A program made the translations under genes and the position numbers. A stretch of 64,000 nt of DNA from Yersinia alsatica (GTDB lineage: Bacteria > Pseudomonadota > Gammaproteobacteria > Enterobacterales > Enterobacteriaceae), in the NCBI RefSeq assembly GCF_902170305.1, contig NZ_CABHWW010000026.1:558001-622000 (forward strand). The letters run 5' to 3'. This document shows positions 41,036-50,899 of this stretch, piece after piece. Below the pieces are notes generated by a model. That model saw only the letters and a program-made list of their open reading frames with translations. It was not told the DNA's origin and did no database searches. Position 1 is the stretch's first letter; each line of letters opens with the position of its first letter.

Positions 41036-41475
41036 TGAAAATAATGAAGTCGCAAAATTTGACGGGCAATATCTCGTTTCCTGAACAGGTCCGGCGCGGT
41101 GAACTGCTTAATGTCGATTGTCCTTCAAGAGAGGTACTTAAGCGTGTCACCAGCCGTTGGGGGGTGTTGGTGCTGATTGCTTTGAGCAATGAAACCCTGC
41201 GCTTTAGTGCTTTAAGGCGCAAGATTGGTGGGGTCAGTGAAAAAATGCTGGCTCAGACGCTACAACACCTTGAAGAAGATGGTTTTATTGATCGAATTGC
41301 TTACCCGGTAGTTCCGCCTCACGTGGAATATAAGCTGACGCCACTGGGGAAAGAAGTGCAAGAGCAGGTCGAAGGGTTGGCGCTGTGGCTGGAGGAAAAT
41401 CTGCATCGCATTATGGAGCAACGACAGCAGCGGCTAGCATCATCTTCTGCGGGCACCCAATCTGCCGAAGTATAA
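41035..41475 (+). CDS. ytfH: HxlR-family transcriptional regulator (YtfH/QorR-like)
   Basis: 146-residue winged-helix regulator of the HxlR family. The conserved cysteine (C29) is in NVDCPSREVL, and the recognition region LRRKIGGVSEKMLAQTLQHLEEDGFIDR lies at about 60-87. Such single-Cys regulators often sense electrophiles or quinones, consistent with the divergent quinone reductase gene. AAAGG lies just before the ATG. Confidence 0.9.
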   Translation: MKIMKSQNLTGNISFPEQVRRGELLNVDCPSREVLKRVTSRWGVLVLIALSNETLRFSALRRKIGGVSEKMLAQTLQHLEEDGFIDRIAYPVVPPHVEYKLTPLGKEVQEQVEGLALWLEENLHRIMEQRQQRLASSSAGTQSAEV

Positions 41476-41492
41476 TTTACCGTACAACGGCG

Positions 41493-41522
41493 GGCCATGG
41501 TATCAACCATGGCCGTTATTAT
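41493..41522. terminator. bidirectional terminator between ytfH and the YCII gene
   Basis: 9-bp perfect arms GGCCATGGT / ACCATGGCC with a 4-base loop, followed by GTTATTATT, between convergent genes. Confidence 0.7.
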
Positions 41523-41539
41523 TGCTGGTCAGTACGGCA

Positions 41540-41824
41540 TTACAGCGTTTTTAATGCGGCAACTGACTCAATCGCCATGGAGGGAATAAACTCGATCACA
41601 TCATAATGAGCCACTGCATTAAACGGATCTTCTGCCAATATTTTATCCAGCTCCTCACGCGCAATACTTTTTGCCAAAATAATGCCACCGGTGCGCGGCA
41701 CTTTACGGCCTGACGCAATAAAAGCACCTTGCTCATAATACTTTTTCAGCCACTCTTTATGGCTCTCAGTGAGGGGTTCAACAACGTCGATAGGCTGATG
41801 ATAAGTTAGGGTGACGACGAACAT
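41540..41824 (-). CDS. YCII-domain protein
   Basis: 94-residue ferredoxin-like-fold protein of the YciI family. Typical segments are the N-terminal VVTLTY, the His in ESHKEWLKKYYEQG, FIASGRKVPRTGGIILA and the C-terminal DPFNAVAHYDVIEF. Some members act as small dehydrochlorinase-like or ring-cleavage accessory enzymes, but no function can be assigned here. Convergent with ytfH. Confidence 0.85.
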   Translation of the reverse strand: MFVVTLTYHQPIDVVEPLTESHKEWLKKYYEQGAFIASGRKVPRTGGIILAKSIAREELDKILAEDPFNAVAHYDVIEFIPSMAIESVAALKTL

Positions 41825-42108
41825 GAGTTATTCCTCTAAGGTTTCACCTTTCATCCTCGCCGCCGCAGGCGTATTTACTGCCTGCAACACCAATGATTTT
41901 GGGTGTCTATTTGGGTGCTTTCAAGATAGCGCCTTGAGTCACCACTGGCATCCTAAAAATACTAAATTTTTTGTCTCTATCTCAAGACTGGGTCGAGATA
42001 GCTAAATTTCGCATATGAAAAGCAATAATGCTTATTTCATTTATTGCGCAGTTCAGCGTTTACTCTTTATTCATCAGTTCAGCATTGGATAAATAAGTAG
42101 AGGCGAGA

Positions 42109-42267
42109 ATGGCTAAGATTACGGCATGGTTTACCGGACTTCCTCTGTGGAAATCAGCCCCTATCGCAGAGGTTGACACAGCATTATCGCATGCTGACGG
42201 CGCGCATCTATTGGAAACAATAAACGCCATTGGTGGACTATATGGCATTGAATTTATTCATTATTAA
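42109..42267 (+). CDS. possible 52-residue protein
   Basis: Short ORF starting ATG with AGAGG about 6 bases upstream. The peptide begins MAKITAWFTGLPLWKSAPIA and ends GLYGIEFIHY; no signal or transmembrane helix. It lies 100 bp before the ABC transporter operon in the same direction. It could be a small gene or the remnant of a larger one; I recognise no family. Confidence 0.35.
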   Translation: MAKITAWFTGLPLWKSAPIAEVDTALSHADGAHLLETINAIGGLYGIEFIHY

Positions 42268-42367
42268 AAAGTTAGTTATAGAAAAATAGCATTTAAAAAA
42301 TATCACTAATAAGACAGATAATCTTCTGATTGAAAATTCTAATTTATTAATTACCAGGTAAAGACAA

Positions 42368-43252
42368 ATGAAACTGACAAAAACTTTATCCCTGAGCGGG
42401 ATATTGAGTGCATCGTTATTGTTAAATGCGGCCCTGTCATTTAATGCGGCTGCCGCAAGTTTATTGGATAAAGCCAAGAATAATGAGGTATTGATTGCAG
42501 GTATTGCCAATGAACAGCCTTATGGCTATATCGGCACCGACGGTAAAGTGACCGGGGCTAATGTAGAAGTTTTACGCGCGGTGTTGAAGCCATTAGGAAT
42601 AACTCGGATAGAAACCCCGATAGTTGATTTTGGTGCCTTAGTCCCCGGTTTGGCGGCCAAGCGTTTTGATGTCATTGGTGCGGGGCTGTTTATTAATCCA
42701 GCGCGCTGCAAAGTGATCGGTTTCTCTAATCCAGTCACCCGTTCCGGCGGTGCTTTTATTGTTAAGAAAGGCAATCCACTGAATTTGCACAGTCTGAAAG
42801 ATGTTGCCGCCAATAATAAAGCTCGCCTTGGCACCCAGAATGGCACTAATCAGATAACCGAAGCCAAAGATAGCGGAATTGCAGCAGGCAATGTGGTGCT
42901 GTTTGATAAAGACACTGAAGCATTGGCTGCGCTGAAAGCTAATCGCGTTGATGCGGTTTATTTTCCTGACGCTGAAATCATCAGTTTATTGAAAAAATCA
43001 AATGACCCGGCAGTCGAGCGTGCTCTGCCTTTCCAGCAAATTGCTGATGCACACGGCAACCCTAGCTACAACTTCCATGCTTTTGGCTTACCGCACAATG
43101 ATCCGGCATTTACCCAAGCATTTAATGCTGAGTTAGCAAAATTACGCGCCTCCGGTGAGTTACTGAAAATCCTGCAAAAATATGGTTATACCGAGAATGA
43201 GCTGCCGCCAGTAGAGGTTAAGGCCAGCCAGATATGCGAGCCACAGGCATAG
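42368..43252 (+). CDS. ABC transporter periplasmic solute-binding protein (family 3, EhuB-like)
   Basis: 294-residue polar-amino-acid-type binding protein. The signal peptide spans residues 1 to about 29 (ending NAAAAS). Binding-protein hallmarks are IAGIANEQPYGYIG, DVIGAGLFINPARCKVIGFSNPV and the hinge region LGTQNGTN. The overall pattern is nearest to ectoine/hydroxyectoine binding protein EhuB. It heads a five-gene cassette with a zinc deacylase, two permeases and an ATPase. The true ligand is unknown; the deacylase neighbour suggests an N-acylated amino acid or compatible-solute derivative. Confidence 0.85.
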   Translation: MKLTKTLSLSGILSASLLLNAALSFNAAAASLLDKAKNNEVLIAGIANEQPYGYIGTDGKVTGANVEVLRAVLKPLGITRIETPIVDFGALVPGLAAKRFDVIGAGLFINPARCKVIGFSNPVTRSGGAFIVKKGNPLNLHSLKDVAANNKARLGTQNGTNQITEAKDSGIAAGNVVLFDKDTEALAALKANRVDAVYFPDAEIISLLKKSNDPAVERALPFQQIADAHGNPSYNFHAFGLPHNDPAFTQAFNAELAKLRASGELLKILQKYGYTENELPPVEVKASQICEPQA

Positions 43253-43290
43253 TTTTCGGAAATAGTTTTGCTGCGATTGATAGGTTATTT

Positions 43291-44298
43291 ATGTCAAAAA
43301 ATTCAGTCAGTTCATCATATTCAAAACACGCCATAGGGCAGAGCGGGCAACTGAGTTGGGGAGTGTTATCTTTCACCCACCCAACTCTGGCCGGGCTTGA
43401 GTTACCCTATTTTGATCTTAAGGCTCCTCAAGCGGGGCCAGCACTTGCCATTATTGCCGGTATGCATCCGAATGAAGTTTCAGCCATGGAAGCGGCTCTG
43501 CGCTTAAAAGATTATTTTGCTGAGCATCTGGTGAGCGGCTCGGTCAGCATTCTGCCGGTGCTTAATATGCCCGGCTTATATTTGCATTCTGAATTCGTCT
43601 GTCCGGAAGACAATAAAAACATTAACTTCCTTTCCCCCGGCTCCCCGCAAGGGAGTTTCAGCGAAGTATTGATTGATGCAGTACTTAATAGCTGGGCGCA
43701 AGAGGCGGCGGTGTTTATTGATCTGCATGGCGGTGATTTGCGCGAAGATGTCGCCAAATTTGTTATGTGCCAGCGGGTGGGTGATGAAGAGTTCGACAAT
43801 ATTACCAGCTTATTGGCTCATCAATTTGATGCTGATGCCATTGTGGAGTTTGCGGTTGATCAAACCAATAATCGGGGACGGGCAACCAATGAACTGCCAT
43901 GGCTGGGCCGTCATGCCGTGATGTCAGAGGGTGGGGCGAATGGCATTCTTGATGAGGAAAATACGCAATTCCATTTTAATGGGGTCGCTAATATTGCCCG
44001 TCAGTTGGGGTTAACAGCGGACTCTGGTGTGACGCGGACGCGGCGCAATATTGTGGTCGATAACTTTGTCAAAGTTGAAGCGCCTTTTAGTGGCCGCTGG
44101 TATCTGGAGATTGTCGCCGGAGAGCAGGTGAGCCGGGGACAACGTCTTGGCGTGATTAAGAATTTGTACGGTGAATGGGTAGCCGATGTGATAGCGCCTT
44201 TTTCTGGCCTGATATTGATGCTAGTGAATCATAACATCGTCAATCAGGGCGAATGGTTGATAAGTCTGGCCCCGACACCTTCCGGGCGACAGCAATAG
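43291..44298 (+). CDS. succinylglutamate desuccinylase/aspartoacylase-family deacylase
   Basis: 335-residue M14-like zinc enzyme. Zinc ligands are His59 and Glu62 in GMHPNEVSAME and a His near 150 in IDLHGGDL; a C-terminal barrel domain follows. The family removes acyl groups from N-acyl amino acids; the ectoine-catabolic deacetylase DoeB is a relative. An alternative start at 43234 would overlap the binding-protein gene by 19 bp; 43291 is chosen because the extra residues look unconserved. Its location within an ABC operon implies cytoplasmic processing of the imported substrate. Confidence 0.82.
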   Translation: MSKNSVSSSYSKHAIGQSGQLSWGVLSFTHPTLAGLELPYFDLKAPQAGPALAIIAGMHPNEVSAMEAALRLKDYFAEHLVSGSVSILPVLNMPGLYLHSEFVCPEDNKNINFLSPGSPQGSFSEVLIDAVLNSWAQEAAVFIDLHGGDLREDVAKFVMCQRVGDEEFDNITSLLAHQFDADAIVEFAVDQTNNRGRATNELPWLGRHAVMSEGGANGILDEENTQFHFNGVANIARQLGLTADSGVTRTRRNIVVDNFVKVEAPFSGRWYLEIVAGEQVSRGQRLGVIKNLYGEWVADVIAPFSGLILMLVNHNIVNQGEWLISLAPTPSGRQQ

Positions 44299-44323
44299 GC
44301 TATCTGCACATTGAGTTAACATT

Positions 44324-44989
44324 ATGGAATTGAGTAATCTGCCGTTTGTTGCCGGTGAGCTGGCCCATGGCGCATGGGTCACCGTGCAAATAACCTTACT
44401 ATCGGCTGCATTGGCTTTAGTGTTGTCGTTTGTTTTTGCTCTATTGCGCTTGTCACCCTTGCGACCGGTGAGGGTGATTAGCGGAGCTTGCATTGAGTTT
44501 TTACGTGGTACTTCGGCACTGGTACAACTGTTTTATCTGTTTTTTATTTTGCCCCTGTTTGGCATCAGTATTAGCCCGATGACCACGGCGGTGATTGGTC
44601 TCGGGCTTAATTTTTCATCTTTTGGTGCCGAAATTGTGCGCAGTGCCATCGTCAATGTCAGTCAGGGGCAGCGCGATGCTTTGCAGGCGCTAGACTTCCC
44701 GCCACTGACGGCATTTCGCCGCATTATTCTGCCGCAGGCACTGCCTTTTATGCTGCCGCCGTTGGGTAACCTGCTGGTGGAACTGCTGAAATCTACCTCG
44801 CTGGTTTCCTTAATTACACTGAGTGACCTGACGTTCGCCGGAGCCTCACTGATTACGACGCTGGGCGATCAGACGCTAATCTGGAGCATCGTGCTGCTGT
44901 GCTATTTTGCGATGGCGTGGCCACTGACCCGTCTGGTGGCCTATTACGAGCGGCATCATACCCGCTATCGTCAGGTTGGGAATCGTTAA
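44324..44989 (+). CDS. ABC transporter permease, His/Glu/Gln type (EhuC-like)
   Basis: 221-residue HisMQ-type permease with about five transmembrane segments. The EAA loop that docks the ATPase reads [20 protein letters not shown] near residues 120-140. It forms the first half of a heteromeric channel with the next gene product. 25 bp downstream of the deacylase gene. Confidence 0.9.
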   Translation: MELSNLPFVAGELAHGAWVTVQITLLSAALALVLSFVFALLRLSPLRPVRVISGACIEFLRGTSALVQLFYLFFILPLFGISISPMTTAVIGLGLNFSSFGAEIVRSAIVNVSQGQRDALQALDFPPLTAFRRIILPQALPFMLPPLGNLLVELLKSTSLVSLITLSDLTFAGASLITTLGDQTLIWSIVLLCYFAMAWPLTRLVAYYERHHTRYRQVGNR

Positions 44990-45028
44990 TGTTATTAGGG
45001 CTGGTGATGCGTTTTGTGGGGAAAAGCT

Positions 45029-45682
45029 ATGGATTTTGATTTCGCGTTTGCCTGGTCAATATTGCCGGATTTATTACCCGGTTTGCTGGTGACTTTCGAA
45101 GTCGTGGTGGCGGGGTTCGTGCTGGCAACCTTGTTGGGAATGGTGGTCGCAGTCTTACTGCAACTGCCCTCGCGGCTCATGACCAAGTTGTGCCAGGCAT
45201 ATGTCGCTTTCTTTCGTAATACACCGCTACTGGTGCAACTCTATTTTTTGTTTTTTGCCTTACCACTCAGTGGATTAACATTGCCCGCGATGGTCACCGG
45301 TGTGCTGGGTATGGGGTTGTATTACGGTGCCTATATTGCGGAAGCATTCCGCGGAGCTATCAATGGAGTGCCGCAAGGGCAGTGGGAAGCCGCACGTGCG
45401 CTAGATTTCTCTCCCTTAACGCAGTGGACGCGCATCATTCTACCCCAAGCATTGAAGCCGATGTTACCGGTGCTGGGGAATTATCTGATTGGGATGTTTA
45501 AAGAAACGCCTTTATTGGCGGTGATTACCATCCCCGAGCTGTTTCAGGCAGCAAAACAGATTGCGGGCCTGACATATCGTTATAACGAGCCATACACCTT
45601 AATGGCATTACTGTTTCTGCTTATTAGTTTGCCGACATCATTACTGTTCAGCTATTTGGAAAGGCGGCGTGCACATGCTTGA
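45029..45682 (+). CDS. ABC transporter permease, His/Glu/Gln type (EhuD-like)
   Basis: 217-residue second permease. The EAA loop [20 protein letters not shown] lies near 125-145, and five transmembrane segments are predicted. The ATG at 45029 follows GGGGA by 6 bases; a TTG five codons earlier is less likely. Paralogous to the preceding permease. Confidence 0.9.
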   Translation: MDFDFAFAWSILPDLLPGLLVTFEVVVAGFVLATLLGMVVAVLLQLPSRLMTKLCQAYVAFFRNTPLLVQLYFLFFALPLSGLTLPAMVTGVLGMGLYYGAYIAEAFRGAINGVPQGQWEAARALDFSPLTQWTRIILPQALKPMLPVLGNYLIGMFKETPLLAVITIPELFQAAKQIAGLTYRYNEPYTLMALLFLLISLPTSLLFSYLERRRAHA

Positions 45683-46460
45683 TTCCTCTGTTACTTCCCC
45701 GCAACCGGTGCAGATTACTCTGTCGCAGGTGGTGAAAAACTATGGTGACACCCGGGTGTTAGACCACCTTGATTTATCGATCCCTGCTGGGCAAAAAGTG
45801 GCGTTAATTGGCCCCAGTGGTTCAGGAAAATCAACCATATTGCGGCTGATAAAAGGGCTGGAAACTTTTAGCTCTGGGCAGATTAGTATTGCAGGGCAAG
45901 CAGTTAATGCCAATGGTAGCGCGGGTTCACTGTTCCGTCGTCGTCCCGCCACCAGCCATGTGGTCGGCATGGTATTTCAGCATTTTAATTTATTCCCTCA
46001 TCTGACTGTTGAGCAAAATATTACCGAAGCTCCACTGCGAGTGTTGAAAGTGAGTGTTGAAGAAGCACGGGCGCGTGCTCATCATTATTTGCAATTAGTG
46101 GGGCTGTCTCATAAAGCTAATGTATGGCCAGCCACCTTATCGGGAGGGCAACAGCAGCGGGTCGCGATAGCTCGCGCCCTGGCAATGCGCCCCAAAGTGA
46201 TGTTATTTGACGAGGTAACCTCCGCGCTGGATCCGGAGTTGGTCAGTGAGGTTCTAGGGGTTATCCGCCACATTGCCCATGAGCAACAGATGACCATGCT
46301 ATTAGTGACCCATGAAATGAATTTTGCCCGGGATGTCGCGGACAGGGTGATTTTTATGGAGCAGGGTAAAATAGTGGATGACGGTGTGCCACAGGATATT
46401 TTGGTTACCCCGCGCCATGCCCGTACCCGGCAATTTCTCAATCTCTTGAATGATCGTTGA
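45675..46460 (+). CDS. ABC transporter ATPase, polar amino-acid type (EhuA-like)
   Basis: 261-residue ATPase completing the importer. Walker [10 protein letters not shown] is near residue 38, the signature [15 protein letters not shown] near 155, Walker [13 protein letters not shown] near 175, and the H-loop VTHEM near 213. The start overlaps the permease end; a GTG two codons upstream (45669) is an alternative. Last gene of the cassette, followed by the bidirectional terminator at 46532. Confidence 0.9.
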   Translation: MLDSSVTSPQPVQITLSQVVKNYGDTRVLDHLDLSIPAGQKVALIGPSGSGKSTILRLIKGLETFSSGQISIAGQAVNANGSAGSLFRRRPATSHVVGMVFQHFNLFPHLTVEQNITEAPLRVLKVSVEEARARAHHYLQLVGLSHKANVWPATLSGGQQQRVAIARALAMRPKVMLFDEVTSALDPELVSEVLGVIRHIAHEQQMTMLLVTHEMNFARDVADRVIFMEQGKIVDDGVPQDILVTPRHARTRQFLNLLNDR

Positions 46461-46531
46461 GTGAGAGATAAGGGTTTATATATTCATTTGTTGAAAAATA
46501 GCGTTAAAAAAAAATCGCATTGAAAAAAATA

Positions 46532-46558
46532 GCCACTGGGCATGATTAACCCAGTGGC
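46532..46558. terminator. bidirectional terminator between ABC cassette and autotransporter
   Basis: 9-bp perfect arms GCCACTGGG / CCCAGTGGC; on the minus strand it is followed by TATTTTTTT, and on the plus strand by CTTATT. Confidence 0.88.
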
Positions 46559-46581
46559 CTTATTGCGATGCGGTTAAATAA

Positions 46582-49212
46582 TCAGAAGTTGTATTTCACT
46601 CCGAACATCACCGCTGTGTCACTATAACCTTTATTGCCTACTTGCTGGCCCACATTGCCCCACACATTCACTTTCTTACTTAACTGGCCTTCTACGCCGA
46701 GCTTCAATTCGGCAATATTCGCGGCACCGTCTTGTTTCACACTGATGCCATTCATGGTGGTGCCAAAGTCTTTAGTATTGTGGATCCAGTTGGTCTCAAC
46801 AAAAGGCTGGAACATACGATCCTTGTCTTTATCCTGATCGGCATATCCGTTCATAAAGGCTTTTACCCCCAGACGGGTCTGGATATTACCCTCACCTTCA
46901 CCTGATACTTTCGTCCCATTCGCTTCGGTATGCTGGTCTGCCTTGACGCCCATCCAAGTGACCTGCGCTTTTGGCTGAATAAAGTAAGAGGCATTTTTTG
47001 CCGTATTTTCGCCGACTTTAAAGGTATAGCCGCTTTCTACTGATGCCGTTACGCCCTTGGATTTGTACTCTTCCGTGACCAAACCTTGGCCATTTACGGT
47101 GTTATTAAACCAGCTATATTGTGCCCAGCTATCCACATACAGGCCGGTTTTGTCTGCGTCATTAGCATACCAGGTGCCATATATCCCGGTGCTATAACCG
47201 TCCACCGATGCCCGGGCGCTATAACCGGATAATTGCGACTCTGTTCTACTTTTGCTATTACCGTAACCCGCCATCACGCCCAAATGGAAACGATCCAATC
47301 CATTATTGCTCCACTGCGCAATGTCCCCACCTAACTGCACGACGTAACGATTGCTTTGTGTGCTCAGTTGGTCTTGCGTATCGCGAGAACGGTTATGACC
47401 ACCTTCGTTACGTAACCACAAGCTAGTGACTTTCTGCTCTCCGGTCAGTGCGTCGATATACTGCGTTTCCCCCAAGCGGTCATGTAAACGAGTGACGAAC
47501 ATGCTGTTGGCTGCTGCCAAGTTAGCACTATATCCGCTGGCCTCTGGACGTTCGACCATGATGCCAGGCATCGGCGCGGAGGTAGCCGTATCCGGCAAGT
47601 CTGGGCTAGCGGATAGCGGGAGATACCAACTATTCAAATACCAATTGCCAGACTGACTACCTTCTCCCCGGTTCAGATAATAGTCGTAGGCTCCAGCGAC
47701 AATACGCCCATCCTGAGTAAATTCGCCCCCTGATAGGCCCGCCACTGTAATGAGCTCAATCCCATTGAGAGTTTGTGCGCCACTACCACCGGCATTATTG
47801 ACTTTCACAAGGGTATTACCTGAAGTATTACCTTCAACAATCAGTTTATCCGTGGCGGAGGAATCATCTCCCAGAACAGTATTTAAAGAGAGATAACCGC
47901 CATCGCCATGATAATCGCCAGTAACAGTAAGATTTTTAAACATCGCACCGTTATTCAAATAGTTAACAGTTGCCCCATCCGACAAATTTAAAGCGGTTAC
48001 GGTAGAGTCGCCCGTCATATTCCACCGGCTATTTACCCCAGAGATATTCAGGTTAGTTGTTCCTGGTACGGCACCAAGCTCTGATATTCCAGTAAATCTT
48101 GAGCCATCCGTCATTGATAAATTCAAAACCCCGCCAGAAGCGGATAACAGTGACCCGGTAATATCATATTGGGCGGCATTACCGGTGATGCTGCTGTTTT
48201 GCCCGGTGACATAAAATGCCCTGGCATCTAGCGCATTAATCGTGCCGCCAGTGAGGGTTAATTCCCCTTCTCGGGATGCCAAGATAGCTGAAGATGTGGC
48301 ATTACCTCCCGCCAGTGTTACGTTAGTCGGGCCTTGAAAATTAATGTTGCCGCCGTTAGCCCAGGCTCCGTAGAGGGTTGCTGCGCTATTAGAGCTGATG
48401 TTATTGACAGTAACTTCTTCTAAACTCGTGACGGTAGAACCTGATGTATTCGCCAGAATCCCGGTTGAACCTGAACCCCCATTAACCAAATTGATAACCG
48501 ACGTTCCGTTAAGTGCTACAGTTCCTCCTAACGGGGCCGACGCGGTTCCACCTTCAGCACGAACACCATAAATTGTCGCATTACTCCCGGTATTCACATT
48601 GACAGTTAATCCGTCTTTAGTATTAACCTGCGTGCCCGCGATATAAGCATGGATACCTGCGGAGCTATTCCCGGCATTATTCAACGTGATAGTGGTATCT
48701 TCGTTGAGATAAGCTTTCATATCAGGAATTAATAGAGCATTAGTATATGGCCCGCCCTCAAGATTAACGCCATATAATGTAATGGCATCATTACCATTAA
48801 GTGTAATTGTTGAATTGGCACCGAGCTCTGCGGTAATTGTTGCAGCCAACTCTGGCGTTGCAGCGCTGCCATTTTTTAGCCGTAGCCCAGTAACATAGCT
48901 GCCCGTGACGCCGTTATCAATATTGACAACAACATCAGTTTTGCCAAAGTTTGCAATACTGTTAAAAACGCTAATAGCCACCGGGTTATTAGAGAATGGT
49001 GCAGTAAGATTTTGAATTACACTGATATCTCCCATATATGTAAAAGCATTTTCGTCAAGTGCTGCAATACCAAACTGATTATTAACGTTAACAGCACCGC
49101 CATTAATTGTTAATGTATTAATATCTTTTACAGTTGTGGTGGCTGGCGCAGCATTCACGGTGCCAGCCAGAACTAAATATATGCTGAGTGTGAGTGTTTT
49201 TTTATGAATCAT
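46582..49212 (-). CDS. autotransporter adhesin-type protein (type Va secretion)
   Basis: 876-residue classical autotransporter. Signal peptide residues 1 to about 22 (cleavage near VNA-A). The passenger (about 23-550) is rich in Gly, Asn, Thr and Ser with regular beta-helix-like repeats (patterns such as TINGGAVNV and TLNGNDAITLYG). A linker follows, then a C-terminal beta-barrel (about 595-876) beginning VTSLWLRNEGGHNRS and ending VKYNF. No protease serine motif GDSGS is seen, so an adhesive or other surface role is more likely than proteolysis. A 16-bp palindrome lies 46 bp upstream. Confidence 0.9.
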   Translation of the reverse strand: MIHKKTLTLSIYLVLAGTVNAAPATTTVKDINTLTINGGAVNVNNQFGIAALDENAFTYMGDISVIQNLTAPFSNNPVAISVFNSIANFGKTDVVVNIDNGVTGSYVTGLRLKNGSAATPELAATITAELGANSTITLNGNDAITLYGVNLEGGPYTNALLIPDMKAYLNEDTTITLNNAGNSSAGIHAYIAGTQVNTKDGLTVNVNTGSNATIYGVRAEGGTASAPLGGTVALNGTSVINLVNGGSGSTGILANTSGSTVTSLEEVTVNNISSNSAATLYGAWANGGNINFQGPTNVTLAGGNATSSAILASREGELTLTGGTINALDARAFYVTGQNSSITGNAAQYDITGSLLSASGGVLNLSMTDGSRFTGISELGAVPGTTNLNISGVNSRWNMTGDSTVTALNLSDGATVNYLNNGAMFKNLTVTGDYHGDGGYLSLNTVLGDDSSATDKLIVEGNTSGNTLVKVNNAGGSGAQTLNGIELITVAGLSGGEFTQDGRIVAGAYDYYLNRGEGSQSGNWYLNSWYLPLSASPDLPDTATSAPMPGIMVERPEASGYSANLAAANSMFVTRLHDRLGETQYIDALTGEQKVTSLWLRNEGGHNRSRDTQDQLSTQSNRYVVQLGGDIAQWSNNGLDRFHLGVMAGYGNSKSRTESQLSGYSARASVDGYSTGIYGTWYANDADKTGLYVDSWAQYSWFNNTVNGQGLVTEEYKSKGVTASVESGYTFKVGENTAKNASYFIQPKAQVTWMGVKADQHTEANGTKVSGEGEGNIQTRLGVKAFMNGYADQDKDKDRMFQPFVETNWIHNTKDFGTTMNGISVKQDGAANIAELKLGVEGQLSKKVNVWGNVGQQVGNKGYSDTAVMFGVKYNF

Positions 49213-49257
49213 TATCTTACGATACCTTATTAAACAAATCTTAAGTAATTATCAATT

Positions 49258-49273
49258 CATGTGCTAGCACATG
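49258..49273. promoter_or_regulatory. 16-bp palindrome upstream of the autotransporter
   Basis: CATGTGCTAGCACATG is a perfect palindrome placed 46 bp before the start codon; a candidate operator or 5' leader hairpin. Confidence 0.5.
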
Positions 49274-49732
49274 CCTAAAAGGGTGGCAGATGAGGGTTAA
49301 TTGTCCGATTAATATTCGGTTAATATTTTTAATGAATGATAAATGGTGTTGTAAATAATACTTATTGTGGACAATAACAGATGGGGGGTGAATTGAAATA
49401 AGAGTGATGAGTAAATTTTGTAGGAATATTCTTTATTTTGATTATTTATTTATCCTTATATTACAATGAATTGAGTTGATGGTCTGACATCTATAACAAA
49501 CTAAATCATTAAATTACTCACTTATTAGGAAAGTGTTATCATTAAATTAACATCGGGGTAGGTTATTGTGGGGTTACACACTGTAAATAGTAAGCTTTTA
49601 TTTACAGTAAATGACAAGTTATACCTAGAATGACATTTCATTAGATAAATTTAAATATGAATAAAATGATAACTATTCAGTGTGTCATGATAATTTCGAG
49701 CGGCTCCGCCATGTTCAAAAAAAATCTCGCTG

Positions 49733-49763
49733 GAAGGTATCTATTAAAATAATAAATACCTTC
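49733..49763 (-). terminator. terminator-like hairpin after the DMT transporter
   Basis: 8-bp arms GAAGGTAT / ATACCTTC with a 15-base loop, followed on the minus strand after 8 bases by a run of eight T residues. Confidence 0.45.
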
Positions 49764-49808
49764 AGAACAAATTACACCTACAGACACAGGTGACTGCGAG
49801 TTGCGGCA

Positions 49809-50717
49809 TTATCCCAGTGATGGCCGCTTAAACCAAGATTGCACCATGCCCGGTCGAGAGAACATCACCAAGTTGCCCAATAGAATAAGGAGTAAACCGA
49901 TAATGGCATTCAGATGCCAGTGATAGTCTTCATAGAGGGTGGAAATGCTCAGTGCCACCAAAGGGAATAATAATGTACTGTAAGCTGCGCCACTGGCTCC
50001 GATGCGGCCAATTAAGCTGAAGTAGGCGGCAAAGGCAATGACTGAGCCGAAAATTGCCAGATATAATAATGAGCCAAGGTAACGTGAGGTAAGTTCAATA
50101 GTGAAAGCTTGATGCTGAATCAGGCTGAAAACCCCCATTAGTATTGCGCCATAAGTCATCGCATAGGCGTTGGTTGACAGAATGTCTAATCCACGGCGTT
50201 GATGACGGCTGCTAATCATATTCCCCAGAGAAAAACCGTAGGTACCCAACAGGCTTAGACCAATACCTTTTAGCAGCTCCGGTGCGATCTGTGCTGCGGT
50301 TAAATCTTGCCAAAACAAAGCAACAATACCAATCATCCCAAGAATACTGGCGGGCAGTAGATTCGGGCTGAGGTGCTGGCGGAAGAAAATCATGCCATTG
50401 ATGGCATTAAACAGAACCGCCATCGAGAAAATAACCGACTCCAAACCACTGCTGATATAAGCCGCCGCATGATAAAAACAGTAAAAGTTAAAAGCGAAAA
50501 CACAGAAGCCCTGTGCTACGCAAAAGAGATGGTCGCGCATTGCGAGAGGGCGCAAGCGGCGAGCGAGGATTAACACCAACATCATGACGCCGGCTGCCAA
50601 AGCAAACCGGTAGAATATTGATACCGTAATGGCGACATCCCCTTGTTGCTGTAGGGTGATGGCAATCCATGTTGTTCCCCAAATCAATACAACTAAAAAA
50701 TAAAGCAGCGCGTTCAT
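49809..50717 (-). CDS. DMT-superfamily (EamA) exporter
   Basis: 302-residue membrane protein with two EamA domains and ten predicted transmembrane helices. It begins MNALLYFLVVLIWGTTWIAI, the typical EamA start, and has a basic C-terminal tail. Such proteins export amino acids or other metabolites; the substrate is unknown. Divergent from an AraC-family regulator that probably controls it. A GTG/ATG 12 bases upstream is an alternative start. Confidence 0.88.
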   Translation of the reverse strand: MNALLYFLVVLIWGTTWIAITLQQQGDVAITVSIFYRFALAAGVMMLVLILARRLRPLAMRDHLFCVAQGFCVFAFNFYCFYHAAAYISSGLESVIFSMAVLFNAINGMIFFRQHLSPNLLPASILGMIGIVALFWQDLTAAQIAPELLKGIGLSLLGTYGFSLGNMISSRHQRRGLDILSTNAYAMTYGAILMGVFSLIQHQAFTIELTSRYLGSLLYLAIFGSVIAFAAYFSLIGRIGASGAAYSTLLFPLVALSISTLYEDYHWHLNAIIGLLLILLGNLVMFSRPGMVQSWFKRPSLG

Positions 50718-50899
50718 GGTATTTCTCACGACTTCTGGAAAACCTCAGTATCAGAGATGTCGGCGAGGGGCGCTTTCAGTGGTTTGCTAAAAATTGCAAA
50801 ATCTTGCGCATTTTTGCGATAAATAACGGGAAAATATGGTCTGTCGCACAGCAAGTCATTAAACTGGTCTCATCCGCTTTACCACAGGAAGTCAATGCG

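Larger units (their letters stand above)
49213..49808. other. AT-rich autotransporter-DMT spacer
   Basis: A 596-bp strongly AT-rich interval with the palindrome at 49258 and a hairpin at 49733-49763. No credible gene. Confidence 0.6.
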
